This document shows positions 1 through 10,659 of a DNA stretch of 64,000 nucleotides, piece after piece. The notes under the pieces are model-generated. The model had not been told where the DNA came from and did no database searches. It saw nothing but the letters and a program-made list of their open reading frames with translations. Within the stretch, counting starts at the first letter, position 1. Every line of letters begins with the position of its first letter. Position numbers and translations under genes: made by a program. Origin of the DNA: Paraplanobispora takensis (lineage in GTDB: Bacteria > Actinomycetota > Actinomycetes > Streptosporangiales > Streptosporangiaceae); the NCBI RefSeq assembly GCF_016863195.1, contig NZ_BOOK01000034.1, forward strand, positions 85,767 to 149,766. The letters run 5' to 3'.

Positions 1-989
1 TCCACCCGGAAGACGACCGCCTTCACGTGGTCGTCACGGCGGGCCGCGCGCAGGGCGGCGCTGATCGTGTCGGCGCCCACCGCGCCGCCGCCGCCCAGCG
101 GGCTGCGCCCGCTGCGGCCGAGCCGGATCGCGCCGCTGGCCTGGATCAGGGCCACGACCTGCTCGCCCGGGTGCGGGAGCTTCTTGACCAGGCCGCCGCG
201 GTGGTAGCGGGCGACGTAGAGCAGCAGGGAGTCCGGCCCGGTCTCCCGCTTGACCTCGTCGTAGACCTCGTCGCGGTAGGCGAGGCGGTCGACCAGCCCG
301 GCGTCGACCGCCTCGGAGCCGATGAACGGGCCCTGGTCGATGAGCTCGCGGACCTTGGCCGGGTCGATCCCGCGCCCCTCGGCGACGCCGGCCACGACCT
401 GCTCGGTGACGGACTCGGCGATGCGGGCGATCGACTCGCGGTGCGGCTCGGTCATGTGGTCCTGGGTGAACATGTTCGCGGCCGTCTTGTACTCGTGCCG
501 CTGGCCGAGCTCGTACTCCACGCCGAGCTTGCCGAGCGCGCCCCGCACGAAGCGCTGCTCCAGCGAGACACCGGTCAGCCCGACGTCGCCCGAGGGCTGG
601 AGGTAGACCCGCTCGAAGGCGCTGGCCAGGTAGTAGGGCACGGTGCCCGCGCCGAACTCGCCGAACGTCTCGGCGAACACCACCGTCAGCTTGCCCGCCG
701 CCCGGAACCGGACCACCGCCTGGCGCAGCTCCTGCACCATGGCCAGGCCGAGCGGGTTCGTGCCGATCTTGACGATGAGTCCCTTGACCCGGCTGTCCTG
801 CCGGGCCCGCTTGAGGCCCGACAGCACGTCGGTCAGCCGCGTCTTGCGCATGGACAGGACCGCGCCGAGCGGATCGGTCGGCGGCCTGTCCGTCAGGCCC
901 TCGGTGAGGTCGAGCTCCAGCACCAGAGGGGCGGTCCGTCGCTGCCGGATGCGGTCGACGGTCTCGGTGATCACCTTGGTCGCGTCCAT
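1..989 (-). CDS. sppA: Signal peptide peptidase SppA-type serine protease (S49), 3' part outside window
   Basis: The ATG start is at 989 and the reading frame runs off the left edge, so only the first 329 residues are visible. The protein resembles the long (67K) SppA form, a membrane-associated protease that degrades cleaved signal peptides. The N-terminal ClpP/crotonase-like half is complete, including a segment around residue 165 (YKTAANMFT) whose Lys matches the catalytic lysine of the Ser/Lys dyad. The C-terminal half, which would carry the Ser, has only begun. No obvious N-terminal signal peptide is seen. The gene starts 30 bp after the stop of the S8 protease on the same strand and has a GGTGAGG-like ribosome site, so the two may be cotranscribed. 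Family assignment is firm; exact substrate is inferred. Confidence 0.85.
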   Translation of the reverse strand, partial: MDATKVITETVDRIRQRRTAPLVLELDLTEGLTDRPPTDPLGAVLSMRKTRLTDVLSGLKRARQDSRVKGLIVKIGTNPLGLAMVQELRQAVVRFRAAGKLTVVFAETFGEFGAGTVPYYLASAFERVYLQPSGDVGLTGVSLEQRFVRGALGKLGVEYELGQRHEYKTAANMFTQDHMTEPHRESIARIAESVTEQVVAGVAEGRGIDPAKVRELIDQGPFIGSEAVDAGLVDRLAYRDEVYDEVKRETGPDSLLLYVARYHRGGLVKKLPHPGEQVVALIQASGAIRLGRSGRSPLGGGGAVGADTISAALRAARRDDHVKAVVFRV

Positions 990-1019
990 ACGCCTCACCC
1001 TAAGCGACGCGTCCCGGAC

Positions 1020-3110
1020 TCAGGCGATACGGCGGGCGTTCACATACTTTCGTAGGGTCGAGGTGGACTTGATGAGAGATGTTCCCTTGAGCCGGCGCTT
1101 CTCGGCGGCGGCGAGGGCGGTCTTGACCGTGGCCGTGCCGCCGGCCTTCGCGGTGAGGTTGACCGCGCCGTTCGCCCAGTTCAGCCAGGCGGCCAGCAGC
1201 TCGCTGTCGAACTCGGCCTTCTTGGTGTCCGCGGTCTTCGCGCCCGGCCTGAGCACCCGGTAGGCCGTGCCCAGCGTGGAGGCGCGCGTCACCTCGGGGA
1301 AGACCGCGCTGGCCTTGCCGATCAGGCGCAGATAGCAGCCGAGCGTCTCGTCCGGCAGGCTTCCCTTACCCCGGGTGACCTCTGAGGCCCACTGGGCGGC
1401 GGTCAGGGTCCTGGCCGCCCTGCCCCGGACGCACACCGCCGGCGTGCCCGCGGGGGGAGTGGCGGTCACGGTCACGGTGACGGTCACCGTGGGCAGCGGG
1501 ACGGGCGCCGGGTCCGCCGGAGGCGGGGTGTCCCGCGGGCCGGGGCTCGGCTGCGGCCCGGAGCTGGGCTCCGGGCTGGGGGTGCCCGGGGTGTCCTCGG
1601 ACGGGTCGTCGGTGGAGTCGTCCCCGGGCTCGGGCTCCTGGCTGACGCCGGGCTGGGGCTCGCCGCCCAGGACCGCGACGCCCAGGTCGAGGCGGGGCGT
1701 GGTCGCCCCGGCGTAGGTGATCGGGCGGCCGGCGGTCTTCAGCCTGCCGAGGAGGGCGTCCGGGGCCTCGCCGGGGAACTTCCCGGCCATGAGCGCGAAC
1801 GCGCCGGCGACGTACGGGGTGGCCATCGAGGTCCCGCTGTAGACCTGGGTGCCGCCGCCGGGGACGGCGGAGTCGATCTCCAGTCCCGGCGCGAACAGGT
1901 CGAGCGTGGGGCCGTGGTTGGACCAGGAGGCCACGTGGTCGTCGTCGCCGGTGGCGCCCACGGTCACCGCCCCGGAGAAGCATCCCGGGGCCCCGCCGCC
2001 GTTCACGCCGTCGTTGCCCGCGGCGGCGGCGACCGCCACGCCCTTGGCGCGCAGCGCGTCGACCTTCTCCCTCATCGACTGCAGCTCCGCGACGTCGTCG
2101 CAGGTTCCCTCGAAGAGGCCGCCGCCGAGGCTGAGGTTGGCCGAGACCAGGCCGGGACGGGAGTCCTTGAGCCGGGCGACGTGGTCGAGGGCCAGCAGGA
2201 GCGAGGACTCGTAGGCGGTCAGGCAGACCTCCCCGCCGCCGTCGCCCAGGCAGTCGTTGTCCCGGCTGAAGACCTGGATCGCCACGATGTCCGCGTCCGG
2301 GGCGACGGCGTGGGCGATGCCCGCCACGTGGGTGCCGTGGTCGCAGAGGTTGGCGCCGTCGTGCACGCACTTGGCCGTCTCGGCGTCGGCGGAGCCGGGG
2401 TCGGCCGTCTGCCCGTTGGGGCACAGGGACTCCACCGTCCCGTCCGCCGCGGAGAAGCACGCCTGCTCCACGACCTTGCCGTTCAGCGCGGGGTGGTCGG
2501 CGTCGATCCCGGTGTCGATGATCGCGATCGTCTGCCCGGCCCCCCGCACACCCGCGGCGTGGACCCTGTCCGCGCCGATCACCTGGAGGCCGGAGGCGAG
2601 CGAGGCGGGGGAGTAGGTGCGGTCGCGCCGTACCGACACCACCCGGGGGTCCTCGGCCAGCGCGGCCAGGGCCTCGCCGGTCGCCTCGACCACGATGAAG
2701 GAGGTGCCCTGCGGCTGGAGCAGGACCTCGGCGTCCGGCAGGGCCTGCGCCTGACCGGCCACCGGGGCGGTCTCGGCGGGGGCGGTCACCTCGACGATGA
2801 CGCGGGTCCCGTCCGGGTCGGAGGCGAGCCCGTCCTCCAGCTTCGGCGCGTCCCCGGGCGGCGTGTCCCCGGGCGGCGGGGCCTCGGTCTCGGCGGGCGG
2901 GGTCTCGGCCGGCGGGGCCTGGGCGGGAGGTGCGCTCTCGGCCGGCGGGTCCCCGGCGCCCGGTGCGGGACTCTCCTGCGCGGCCGGGGGTGGCGCGGCC
3001 GGGCTCTCACTGACCGCCGGAGGCGGCGCGGCGGGCTCCTCGGCGAGCGCCGGCGCGGCCGGGACGAGGGTGAGTATGGTCGCCAGGGCCGCGAGGGCTC
3101 GAATTCGCAC
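1020..3110 (-). CDS. Secreted subtilisin-like serine protease (S8) with Pro-rich linkers and C-terminal domain
   Basis: This is a 696-residue exported protease starting with GTG, preceded by GGAGG. Residues 1-23 are a Sec signal peptide ending ALA. Residues 24-95 are a Pro/Ala/Glu-rich spacer, then a short inhibitor-I9-like propeptide region (about 100-165) and the S8 catalytic domain. The triad is visible as Asp199 (IIDTGID), His258 (HGTHVAG) and Ser428 (SGTSMATP). Cysteines at several positions (for example QACF, KCVHD, NLCD) may form disulfides. After residue about 490 comes a Pro/Ser/Asp linker with a Thr-Val repeat, then a roughly 130-residue Lys/Ala-rich C-terminal domain that I do not recognise and that may bind the cell wall. 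The substrate is unknown. It is followed closely by sppA. Confidence 0.9.
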   Translation of the reverse strand: MRIRALAALATILTLVPAAPALAEEPAAPPPAVSESPAAPPPAAQESPAPGAGDPPAESAPPAQAPPAETPPAETEAPPPGDTPPGDAPKLEDGLASDPDGTRVIVEVTAPAETAPVAGQAQALPDAEVLLQPQGTSFIVVEATGEALAALAEDPRVVSVRRDRTYSPASLASGLQVIGADRVHAAGVRGAGQTIAIIDTGIDADHPALNGKVVEQACFSAADGTVESLCPNGQTADPGSADAETAKCVHDGANLCDHGTHVAGIAHAVAPDADIVAIQVFSRDNDCLGDGGGEVCLTAYESSLLLALDHVARLKDSRPGLVSANLSLGGGLFEGTCDDVAELQSMREKVDALRAKGVAVAAAAGNDGVNGGGAPGCFSGAVTVGATGDDDHVASWSNHGPTLDLFAPGLEIDSAVPGGGTQVYSGTSMATPYVAGAFALMAGKFPGEAPDALLGRLKTAGRPITYAGATTPRLDLGVAVLGGEPQPGVSQEPEPGDDSTDDPSEDTPGTPSPEPSSGPQPSPGPRDTPPPADPAPVPLPTVTVTVTVTATPPAGTPAVCVRGRAARTLTAAQWASEVTRGKGSLPDETLGCYLRLIGKASAVFPEVTRASTLGTAYRVLRPGAKTADTKKAEFDSELLAAWLNWANGAVNLTAKAGGTATVKTALAAAEKRRLKGTSLIKSTSTLRKYVNARRIA

Positions 3111-3259
3111 ACGTCCTCCGAGGGATGAAACGGGCGATTCGGAGTCTAGGCAGACGATCCCACTTGGTGAATACCTCAGCCCCCATTCAGGGGATCTTCT
3201 CAGCGGGCCCTCAGGCCACGGCTCGGCAGGTGATCAACCGTGCGCGCCGGACGAACCCG

Positions 3260-3286
3260 GCCCGGCGGATGTGAATCCTGCCGGGC
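3260..3286 (-). terminator. Second hairpin downstream of the TasA-like gene
   Basis: Inverted arms GCCCGGC (3260-3266) and GCCGGGC (3280-3286), with an extra GGAT/ATCC pairing inside. It lies just beyond the stronger hairpin at 3310-3347. No T-run, as is usual in high-GC actinobacteria. Confidence 0.4.
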
Positions 3287-3309
3287 ACGTGTCCCGTGAG
3301 CGGCGCGGA

Positions 3310-3347
3310 AGAGCCTTCGTCCGGCGTGGACGCCGGAGGGAGGCTCT
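3310..3347 (-). terminator. Hairpin terminator after sipW/TasA-like operon
   Basis: Two 7-bp helices are stacked: AGAGCCT/AGGCTCT outside and TCCGGCG/CGCCGGA inside, separated by a symmetric 3x3 internal loop and closed by a TGGA loop. It lies about 30 nt downstream of the TasA-like stop codon. Confidence 0.6.
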
Positions 3348-3378
3348 CGATCTCGATGCAGAGGGCTCGCGCATCCTG

Positions 3379-4131
3379 TTAGAGGGCCTGGGCCTCCCAG
3401 ATGTACTTGACCTTGGCGGTCTTGCCCTGGGCGTCGTTGCTCTCCGGGACGGCGGGAAGCAGCCACGACAGCCGGTACCACCTGCTGTCGCCGGGCTGGG
3501 CGGTCCACACGTCGGTGTTGCTGTCGGCGAAGTTGCGGGGCAGGTCGGTCATGTGGAAGTCGGCGTTGTTCGCGCTGCCGAACACGTAGGGCGCCTCGGT
3601 GTCGCGGACGTAGTTCTCGCACTCGGGGTCGGCCTGGGCCCAGCCCATGTCGGTCTCGACGCTGTTGGTCCCGTGGTCGACGCTCGTCAGCAGGTAGGGG
3701 GCCAGGTCGTCCTGCACGTCGGCGTACAGCTTGACGCGGGCGGTCATGGTTCCCATGTAGGTGACCTTGATGCACGTCGATCCGCCCGCGTTGGGCCTGT
3801 CGGTCGCGACCACGCCCGTGTCCTGCAACTGCAGCGTCGGGTAGATGTCAGAGGAGTTGACGTTGTTGACGGTGAACGCCGCCGAGGCGAACCGGTCGTT
3901 GGCGATCTCGACGCTGCCGGCTTTCCATTCGCTGGTGGAGTTGTCGGTCTGGTCGCTGAAGGCCGCCTGGGAGGCGTTCCAGACGATGGCGGCGCCTCCC
4001 ACCAGGCCCAGGATCGGGAAGATGCCGATCAGTCCCCGGCTCTTGCGGCGTCGTCTGGGGCGGCGGTGGCCGACCGGCGTGCGGGTGTCCGGCGTCTGAG
4101 TCTCACGCTCAGTGATGATGTCCATACTCAC
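3379..4131 (-). CDS. TasA/camelysin-like secreted protein with SipW-type signal
   Basis: A 250-residue protein. A basic N-terminus (RRPRRRRKSR) precedes one hydrophobic segment (about residues 34-50) and the sequence ASQAAFSDQTDN, typical of SipW-dependent signal peptides. The next motif, GSVEIAND, matches the start of the mature domain of the TasA/CalY (camelysin, M73-like) family, whose members form extracellular fibres or matrix components. No protease motif is evident, so a structural surface role is more likely than catalysis. The GTG start (4131) directly abuts the TAA of the upstream signal peptidase gene; an ATG two codons later is an alternative. The pairing strongly suggests that this protein is the dedicated substrate of that peptidase. 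Confidence 0.75.
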   Translation of the reverse strand: MSMDIITERETQTPDTRTPVGHRRPRRRRKSRGLIGIFPILGLVGGAAIVWNASQAAFSDQTDNSTSEWKAGSVEIANDRFASAAFTVNNVNSSDIYPTLQLQDTGVVATDRPNAGGSTCIKVTYMGTMTARVKLYADVQDDLAPYLLTSVDHGTNSVETDMGWAQADPECENYVRDTEAPYVFGSANNADFHMTDLPRNFADSNTDVWTAQPGDSRWYRLSWLLPAVPESNDAQGKTAKVKYIWEAQAL

Positions 4132-4707
4132 TTATCGGCGGCGACGGCCCCTCCGGTAGGAATTCGGCTGGGGCTTCTTCGTCACGGAGGGTACGCACAT
4201 CAGGCCCAGCCCCAGGAGCGCGGCCACGGCGACGAGGCCGTACTCGCGCTCGTGCAGCCAGACGGCGGGCAGCCCGATGTAGGGGACCAGCAGCCGGGGC
4301 AGGCCGATGACCGAGGCCTCCGGCACCGGAGTGGAGTCGGCCTTCTCGTTGGCGTCGCCCTTGGTGATCAGGGGTTTGCCGGGCACGTGCTCGGTCACCC
4401 GGTGGATCAGCGTGCTCCCGGGACGGGCCGGGTTGTTCACCAGCACCATCACCCCGGGCACGGCCTGGTCGGCTCCGGTCGGTTCGACGATCACCAGGTC
4501 TCCGGGGCGCAGGTGCGGCATCATCGAGCCGGTCATGACGACCTGGCTCTGCCAGCTGAACAGCACGGGGACGAGGGAGACCAGGAGGAAGAGGATGACC
4601 GTCCCGCGCGTGAAGCGTGCGGCGATGTCGGCCACCCGCCAGACGGCTCGGCCCAGCCTGCGCAGGCCGGAGGGGAAGGTGGCGACGGGCACTGTGCGCG
4701 TGGTCAC
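4132..4707 (-). CDS. sipW: SipW-type (ER-like) signal peptidase I
   Basis: A 191-residue membrane protease that removes signal peptides at the outer face of the membrane. A hydrophobic anchor lies at about residues 34-52, followed by TGSMMPHLRPGDLVIVEP, the S26 box with the catalytic Ser. The segment STLIHRV carries a His at the position where ER-type (SipW/Sec11) peptidases use His instead of the bacterial Lys. The KGDAN box is present. A second hydrophobic stretch near residues 160-180 and a basic tail follow. It starts with GTG and is immediately followed, with no gap, by the TasA-like gene, which is the usual SipW-substrate arrangement. Confidence 0.85.
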   Translation of the reverse strand: MTTRTVPVATFPSGLRRLGRAVWRVADIAARFTRGTVILFLLVSLVPVLFSWQSQVVMTGSMMPHLRPGDLVIVEPTGADQAVPGVMVLVNNPARPGSTLIHRVTEHVPGKPLITKGDANEKADSTPVPEASVIGLPRLLVPYIGLPAVWLHEREYGLVAVAALLGLGLMCVPSVTKKPQPNSYRRGRRRR

Positions 4708-4864
4708 GATTCAACCGTTCTTTCCGATGGATGATGCCGTCTTATCGGCCGCTGCGGCATCGATCTGAAGAAGGCCCAGAAAAGGCCCGGGAAAGAAAGG
4801 ACCCCTCATCGGGGGTGCGGCGTCGTGCGGACCGTGCCGGACGGACGCGGCCGGTTCGGGGCGG

Positions 4865-4891
4865 GAGCCGTACGGCCCGCGGGAACGGCTC
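4865..4891 (-). terminator. Possible terminator of the chitinase gene
   Basis: Arms GAGCCGT (4865-4871) and ACGGCTC (4885-4891) lie about 47-73 nt beyond the chitinase stop, upstream of sipW. Only 7 bp and no T-run, so weak. Confidence 0.3.
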
Positions 4892-4937
4892 GGCCCCCCG
4901 CGGCGTGACGCGCACGGAGGGCCGAGTGCCGGAAATA

Positions 4938-6584
<1,647 letters not shown>

Positions 6585-6921
6585 GGGTCGCTCCAGGTCA
6601 AAGAGTACTTGGCCCCCGTACTCATAGGAAAGTTTCCTATTAGTTAAGGAGAGTAAGACTCTGTTCGCGCAACGGTCAATGCCCTTGGAGGCGCCATAAG
6701 ACGGATTTAAGGTCCGGCTAATCCACCGGATAAGCGAAGGGCCGGTCATACATAGGGTGATCGGCCGTTCACGGGAGGGCAGCCGCTCCGGTCCCCGGGC
6801 ATGGCCACCTTTTTGTGGGTACTTGCCGGGCGGGTACGGCGGGCCGAAGCTTGGTCGTGGGCGGGCGGCCGTCGGGGCCCGGGGAAGCGGGGAGGTGGGT
6901 CGTGCTCCGGCCGGAGGGGGC
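6585..6921 (-). promoter_or_regulatory. Chitinase 5' region (337 bp without a gene)
   Basis: This gap separates the chitinase start from the 3' end of the HxlR regulator gene. The part next to the chitinase (6600-6770) is clearly more A/T-rich than the surroundings and should hold the chitinase promoter and operator. The part at 6780-6921 shows only G-rich sequence without recognisable features. I see no convincing coding potential here. Confidence 0.5.
6624..6640. promoter_or_regulatory. Perfect 17-bp palindrome upstream of chitinase
   Basis: The sequence ATAGGAAAGTTTCCTAT has 8-bp perfect arms around a single central base. It lies 40-56 bp upstream of the TTG start and is flanked by an A/T-rich stretch. 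Position and symmetry suggest the binding site of a dimeric repressor, probably controlling polysaccharide degradation. Confidence 0.65.
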
Positions 6922-7272
6922 TCAGGGAGCCGGTTGGGAGGCGGCCAGCTTCTCCAGGCGGCGGTGGCCCCAGTCGGAGAGGGGCTCCAGGGCCTCGGAG
7001 AGGTCACGCCCGAACGGCGTCAGGGAGTACTCCGTCCTCAGCGGCCACGCGTCGTGCGCCTGCCGGTGGACCAGGCCGTCGCCCTCCATCTCCCGCAGCG
7101 TCTGAGTCAGCACCTTCTCGGTGAGGCCCGGCAGCCGCCGGAGCAGCTCGCTGGGGCGGTGCGGGCCGGATTCCAGCAGCCACAGCAGGATCGTCTTCCA
7201 CTTGCCGTCGATCACGGCGATCGCGGCGGTCACCCCGCAGACGTTCGGGTCCTGGGCACGGCTGCGCGTCAT
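6922..7272 (-). CDS. HxlR-family transcriptional regulator
   Basis: A 116-residue winged-helix DNA-binding protein. The HxlR pattern is clear: Cys12 near the N-terminus (NVCGV), the IDGKWKTILLWLL helix, the RPSELLRRLPGLTEKVLTQTLREMEGDGLV recognition helix-turn-helix, and YSLTPFGRDL in the wing. HxlR proteins commonly sense aldehydes, quinones or redox stress, sometimes through the conserved Cys. The gene is divergent from the oxidoreductase at 7321 with 48 bp between start codons, so it probably regulates that gene and itself. Confidence 0.9.
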   Translation of the reverse strand: MTRSRAQDPNVCGVTAAIAVIDGKWKTILLWLLESGPHRPSELLRRLPGLTEKVLTQTLREMEGDGLVHRQAHDAWPLRTEYSLTPFGRDLSEALEPLSDWGHRRLEKLAASQPAP

Positions 7273-7320
7273 CGTCGTCTCCTCTGTCAGCGATCACTCA
7301 TTCTTCCAAGGAGCTGAGGC
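7273..7320. promoter_or_regulatory. Divergent promoter/operator region
   Basis: These 48 bp separate the starts of the HxlR regulator and the oxidoreductase, so the two promoters must overlap or lie partly within the genes. AAGGAGC near 7308 is the ribosome site of the oxidoreductase. No clear long palindrome is visible. Confidence 0.5.
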
Positions 7321-8211
7321 ATGCCCTCGACTACCGAACAGTCTGCCGTCACCGTGCTCGGCCTGGGGCCGATGGGCCGGGCGCTGGCCGGCGCCTTCCT
7401 GGACGCCGGACTGCCGACCACGGTCTGGAACCGGACCCCGGGCAGGGACCGGGACCTGGTCGCGCGGGGCGCGAGCGGCGCCGTCTCACCGGAGGAGGCG
7501 GTCGCCGCGAGCGGGCTGACCGTGGTCTGCGTGGTGAACTACGACGCGGTGGACGCCATCGTGCGGCGCGAGGCGGTCACCGCCGCGCTCAAGGGGCGCA
7601 CGATGGTGAACCTGACCGCCGACGTCCCCGCACGGGCCCGGGAGAGCGCGGACTGGGCGGCCGGGCACGGCATCGGGTACCTGGACGGCGCGATCATGAC
7701 GCCGACCGTGACCATCGGGACGCCGGGGGCGGTCTTCCTGCACAGCGGCCCGGAGGAGCTCTACCGCAGGCACCGGGCGGTGCTGGACGTCCTGGGCGGG
7801 ACCCACACCCACCTCGGTACGGAGATCGGCCGGGCGGCCGCCTACGACATCGCGTTGCTCGACGTCTTCTGGACCGCGATGGCCGGCTACGCGCACGCGC
7901 TGGCCGTGGCCAGGGCGGAGGGCGTCACCGCGCGGGAGCTGGCGCCGTTCGCCAAGGGCATCGGGGCGATCCTCCCGCCGATCTTCGAGCAGGGGGCGGA
8001 GGAGGTCGACGCCGGCACCTTCTCCGGCGAGGGCAACCCCATCACCTCGGCGGTGTCGTCCATGGCCCACATCGTCCACGTCTCGGAGTCCCACGGCATC
8101 GACGCGGGCGTGATGCGCGCCGCCGAGGGCCTGGCCCGCCGCGCCGTCGGCCGCGGCCACGGCGCCGACGGTTTCCTGCGGATCACCGAGCTCCTGAACC
8201 CCCGCCGGTGA
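7321..8211 (+). CDS. NAD(P)-dependent oxidoreductase, 6-PGDH/imine reductase-like
   Basis: A 296-residue enzyme of the beta-hydroxyacid dehydrogenase superfamily. The N-terminal Rossmann fold starts with VLGLGPMGRALAGAFLDAG. The NRTPGR motif after the second strand indicates NADP preference and is characteristic of imine reductases. The C-terminal all-helical half (AAAYDIALLDVFWTAMAGYAHA) also resembles that group, where the residue in this helix decides imine reductase type. The classical catalytic Lys of hydroxyisobutyrate dehydrogenases is not apparent, which supports the imine reductase-like reading. The substrate is unknown. The start ATG has AAGGAG 8 nt upstream, and the gene is divergent from an HxlR regulator. 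Confidence 0.8.
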   Translation: MPSTTEQSAVTVLGLGPMGRALAGAFLDAGLPTTVWNRTPGRDRDLVARGASGAVSPEEAVAASGLTVVCVVNYDAVDAIVRREAVTAALKGRTMVNLTADVPARARESADWAAGHGIGYLDGAIMTPTVTIGTPGAVFLHSGPEELYRRHRAVLDVLGGTHTHLGTEIGRAAAYDIALLDVFWTAMAGYAHALAVARAEGVTARELAPFAKGIGAILPPIFEQGAEEVDAGTFSGEGNPITSAVSSMAHIVHVSESHGIDAGVMRAAEGLARRAVGRGHGADGFLRITELLNPRR

Positions 8212-8229
8212 ACCGCCGGGCTGAAGCCT

Positions 8230-8245
8230 CCCCCGGCCCCGGGGG
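8230..8245. terminator. Possible bidirectional terminator between convergent genes
   Basis: A GC-only palindrome (CCCCCGG / CCGGGGG) lies in the 68-bp gap between the 3' ends of the oxidoreductase and glgB genes. Confidence 0.35.
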
Positions 8246-8279
8246 CCCGGATCGGGCTTCCCGGGACCGGGCGGGGTGA

Positions 8280-10493
8280 TCACTCCACCTCGTCCTCGGC
8301 CAGCAGGGGCTCCGGGGCGGACTCCGGGGCGGGCGCGGGCGGGGTGTGGCGCAGCCAGAGGGTGGCCAGGGGCGGGACGCGCAGGTGGACGGAGTAAGGC
8401 AGGCCGTGGTGGGGTTCCTCGACGGCCTCGACGGCGCCCATGTTGCCCACGCCGCTGCCGGCGTAGTCGTAGGCGTCGGTGTTGACGACCTCCTCCCACG
8501 CGCCGTCGTACGGCAGGCCGAGGTGGTAGTCCTCGTGCGGGCCGCCGGAGAAGTTGGCCACGCAGGCCAGGGCGGAGCCGTCGGCGTCGTAGCGCAGGAA
8601 GGAGAAGACGTTGCCGGAGGCGTCGTCGGCGTCGATCCAGCGGAAACCCTCGGGGGAGTGGTCCAGCCGCCACAGGGCGGGGGTCTCCCGGTAGATCCGG
8701 TTGAGGTCGCGCACCAGCCGCTGCACGCCCTTGTGCCCGTCGAACTCGAGCACCCACCAGTCGAGCCCGCGCTCCTCCGACCACTCCGAGCCCTGGCCGA
8801 ACTCCCCTCCCATGAACAGCAGCTGCTTGCCGGGGTGGGCCCACATGAACGCGAACAGCGCCCGCAGGTTGGCGAAGCGCTGCCACTCGTCACCGGGCAT
8901 CTTGCCCAGCAGCGAGCCCTTGCCGTGCACGACCTCGTCGTGCGAGAGGGGCAGCACGAAGTTCTCCGAGTAGGCGTACATCAGGGAGAACGTCATCTGG
9001 TGGTGGTGGTACTGCCGGAAGACCGGCTCGTGCCGGAGATAGGCCAGGGTGTCGTGCATCCAGCCCATGTTCCACTTGAAGCCGAAGCCCAGGCCGCCGA
9101 GGTAGGCGGGCCGGGAGACGCCCGGCCAGGCCGTCGACTCCTCGGCGATCGTGACGATCCCGGGGGCCTCGCGGTAGGAGACGGAGTTCATCTCCTTGAG
9201 GAACTCCACCGCGTCGAGGTTCTCCCGCCCGCCGTACTGGTTGGGCGTCCACTCGCCCTCGCGCCGCGAGTAGTCGAGATAGAGCATCGAGGCGACCGCG
9301 TCCACCCGCAGGCCGTCGATGTGGAACTCGCGCAGCCAGTAGGTTGCGTTGGCGACCAGGAAGTTGCGCACCTCGCGGCGGCCGAAGTCGAAGATGTAGG
9401 TGCCCCACTCGGGGTGCTCGCCCCTGGCCGGGTCGGCGTGCTCGTACAGCGGGGTGCCGTCGAAGCGGGCCAGCGCCCAGGCGTCCATCGGGAAGTGCGC
9501 GGGCACCCAGTCGAGCAGCACCCCGATCCCCGCCTCGTGCAGCTTGTCCACCAGGTGGCGGAACTCGTCCGGCGAGCCGAAGCGGGACGTCGGGGCGTAG
9601 TAGGAGGTCACCTGGTACCCCCAGGAGCCGCCGAACGGGTGCTCGGCCACGGGCAGCAGCTCCACGTGCGTGAAGCCCATCTCCTTGACGTAGTCGACCA
9701 GCTCCGTGGCCATCTCCCGGTAGGACAGGCCGGGCCGCCAGGAGCCCAGGTGCACCTCGTAGATGCTCATCGGCCCTTCCAGGGCCCTGCGCGCGGGGCG
9801 CTCGATCATCCAGGCGTCGTCGTTCCAGGTGTAGTCCGACCGGTCGACCACCGAGGCGGTCGCGGGCGGCAGCTCGGTGCGGCGGGCCATCGGGTCGGCC
9901 TTGTCCCGCCAGATCCCGTCCGCGCCCAGGATGGCGAACTTGTAGCGCTCGCCCTCCGCCAGGCCGGGGATGAACAGCTCCCAGACGCCCGAGCGGCCCA
10001 GCGAGCGCATGGGGTGACCGGACCCGTTCCAGTGGTTGAAGTCGCCGATCACCCGGACCCCGCGCGCGTTCGGCGCCCAGACGGTGAAGGCGACGCCGTC
10101 GGTGTCCTCGTGCCGCGTCAGCCGGGCGCCGAGCGCCTCCCAGAGCCGCTCGTGGCGCCCCTCGCCGATCAGATGGAGGTCCACCTCGCCCAGGGTGGGC
10201 CAGTAACGGTAGGGGTCGGGGGTCTCGTGCGGCTCACCGTCGCCGTAGAAGGCGCGGATCCGGTAGTCGGGGATCTTGTCCAGCCCGGGGACCGTCACCG
10301 CGAACACCCCGTAGGCCATGTGCTCCATGTCGTGGGCCTGACCGTCCACGACCGCCTGGACCTTCTCCGCCATCGGCCGCAGCGCCCGGACGGTCACCCC
10401 GCCGGGTCCGGGATGCGCGCCGAGGATCGAATGCGGATCGTGGTGCGCCCCGCCCGCCAACCGGTTCAGGTCCAGGTCCAGGTGCACGTTCAT
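8280..10493 (-). CDS. glgB: 1,4-alpha-glucan branching enzyme
   Basis: A 737-residue cytoplasmic GH13 enzyme that introduces alpha-1,6 branches in glycogen-like alpha-glucan. An N-terminal segment (about 1-100) and a CBM48 (about 110-220, with the [18 protein letters not shown] motif) precede the catalytic barrel. The nucleophile Asp lies in [12 protein letters not shown], the acid Glu in IAEESTAWP, and the transition-state Asp in [14 protein letters not shown]. Full length, ending with an acidic tail. The ATG has GGGAG 6 nt upstream. In the GlgE pathway this enzyme usually follows glgE-treS-mak; here it lies on the same strand but two copper-amine-oxidase-like genes stand in between. Confidence 0.96.
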   Translation of the reverse strand: MNVHLDLDLNRLAGGAHHDPHSILGAHPGPGGVTVRALRPMAEKVQAVVDGQAHDMEHMAYGVFAVTVPGLDKIPDYRIRAFYGDGEPHETPDPYRYWPTLGEVDLHLIGEGRHERLWEALGARLTRHEDTDGVAFTVWAPNARGVRVIGDFNHWNGSGHPMRSLGRSGVWELFIPGLAEGERYKFAILGADGIWRDKADPMARRTELPPATASVVDRSDYTWNDDAWMIERPARRALEGPMSIYEVHLGSWRPGLSYREMATELVDYVKEMGFTHVELLPVAEHPFGGSWGYQVTSYYAPTSRFGSPDEFRHLVDKLHEAGIGVLLDWVPAHFPMDAWALARFDGTPLYEHADPARGEHPEWGTYIFDFGRREVRNFLVANATYWLREFHIDGLRVDAVASMLYLDYSRREGEWTPNQYGGRENLDAVEFLKEMNSVSYREAPGIVTIAEESTAWPGVSRPAYLGGLGFGFKWNMGWMHDTLAYLRHEPVFRQYHHHQMTFSLMYAYSENFVLPLSHDEVVHGKGSLLGKMPGDEWQRFANLRALFAFMWAHPGKQLLFMGGEFGQGSEWSEERGLDWWVLEFDGHKGVQRLVRDLNRIYRETPALWRLDHSPEGFRWIDADDASGNVFSFLRYDADGSALACVANFSGGPHEDYHLGLPYDGAWEEVVNTDAYDYAGSGVGNMGAVEAVEEPHHGLPYSVHLRVPPLATLWLRHTPPAPAPESAPEPLLAEDEVE

Positions 10494-10623
10494 GGATCAC
10501 TCCCGATAGATGGACGATATCCCCTAACCCTGCCCGCTCGGCGGCGTTCAACCCACCCCATCCGTGGCCTGGTGGGAAAGATGTTCTCATCGTCTTACGC
10601 CGTTCTCCCGGAAACGGGAAGAT

Positions 10624-10647
10624 CACCCGGGCCCGGGACCCCGGGTG
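10624..10647 (-). terminator. Terminator after the amine-oxidase-like pair
   Basis: Perfect 8-bp arms CACCCGGG/CCCGGGTG with an 8-nt loop, 13 nt downstream of the stop at 10660. It would separate the amine-oxidase-like unit from glgB. Confidence 0.5.
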
Positions 10648-10659
10648 GGATTCCTCCGC

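Noticed and set aside
7321..8211. 3-hydroxyisobutyrate dehydrogenase
   Set aside because: Fold agrees but the catalytic Lys motif is not recognisable and NRTPGR plus the C-terminal helix point to the imine reductase-like branch.
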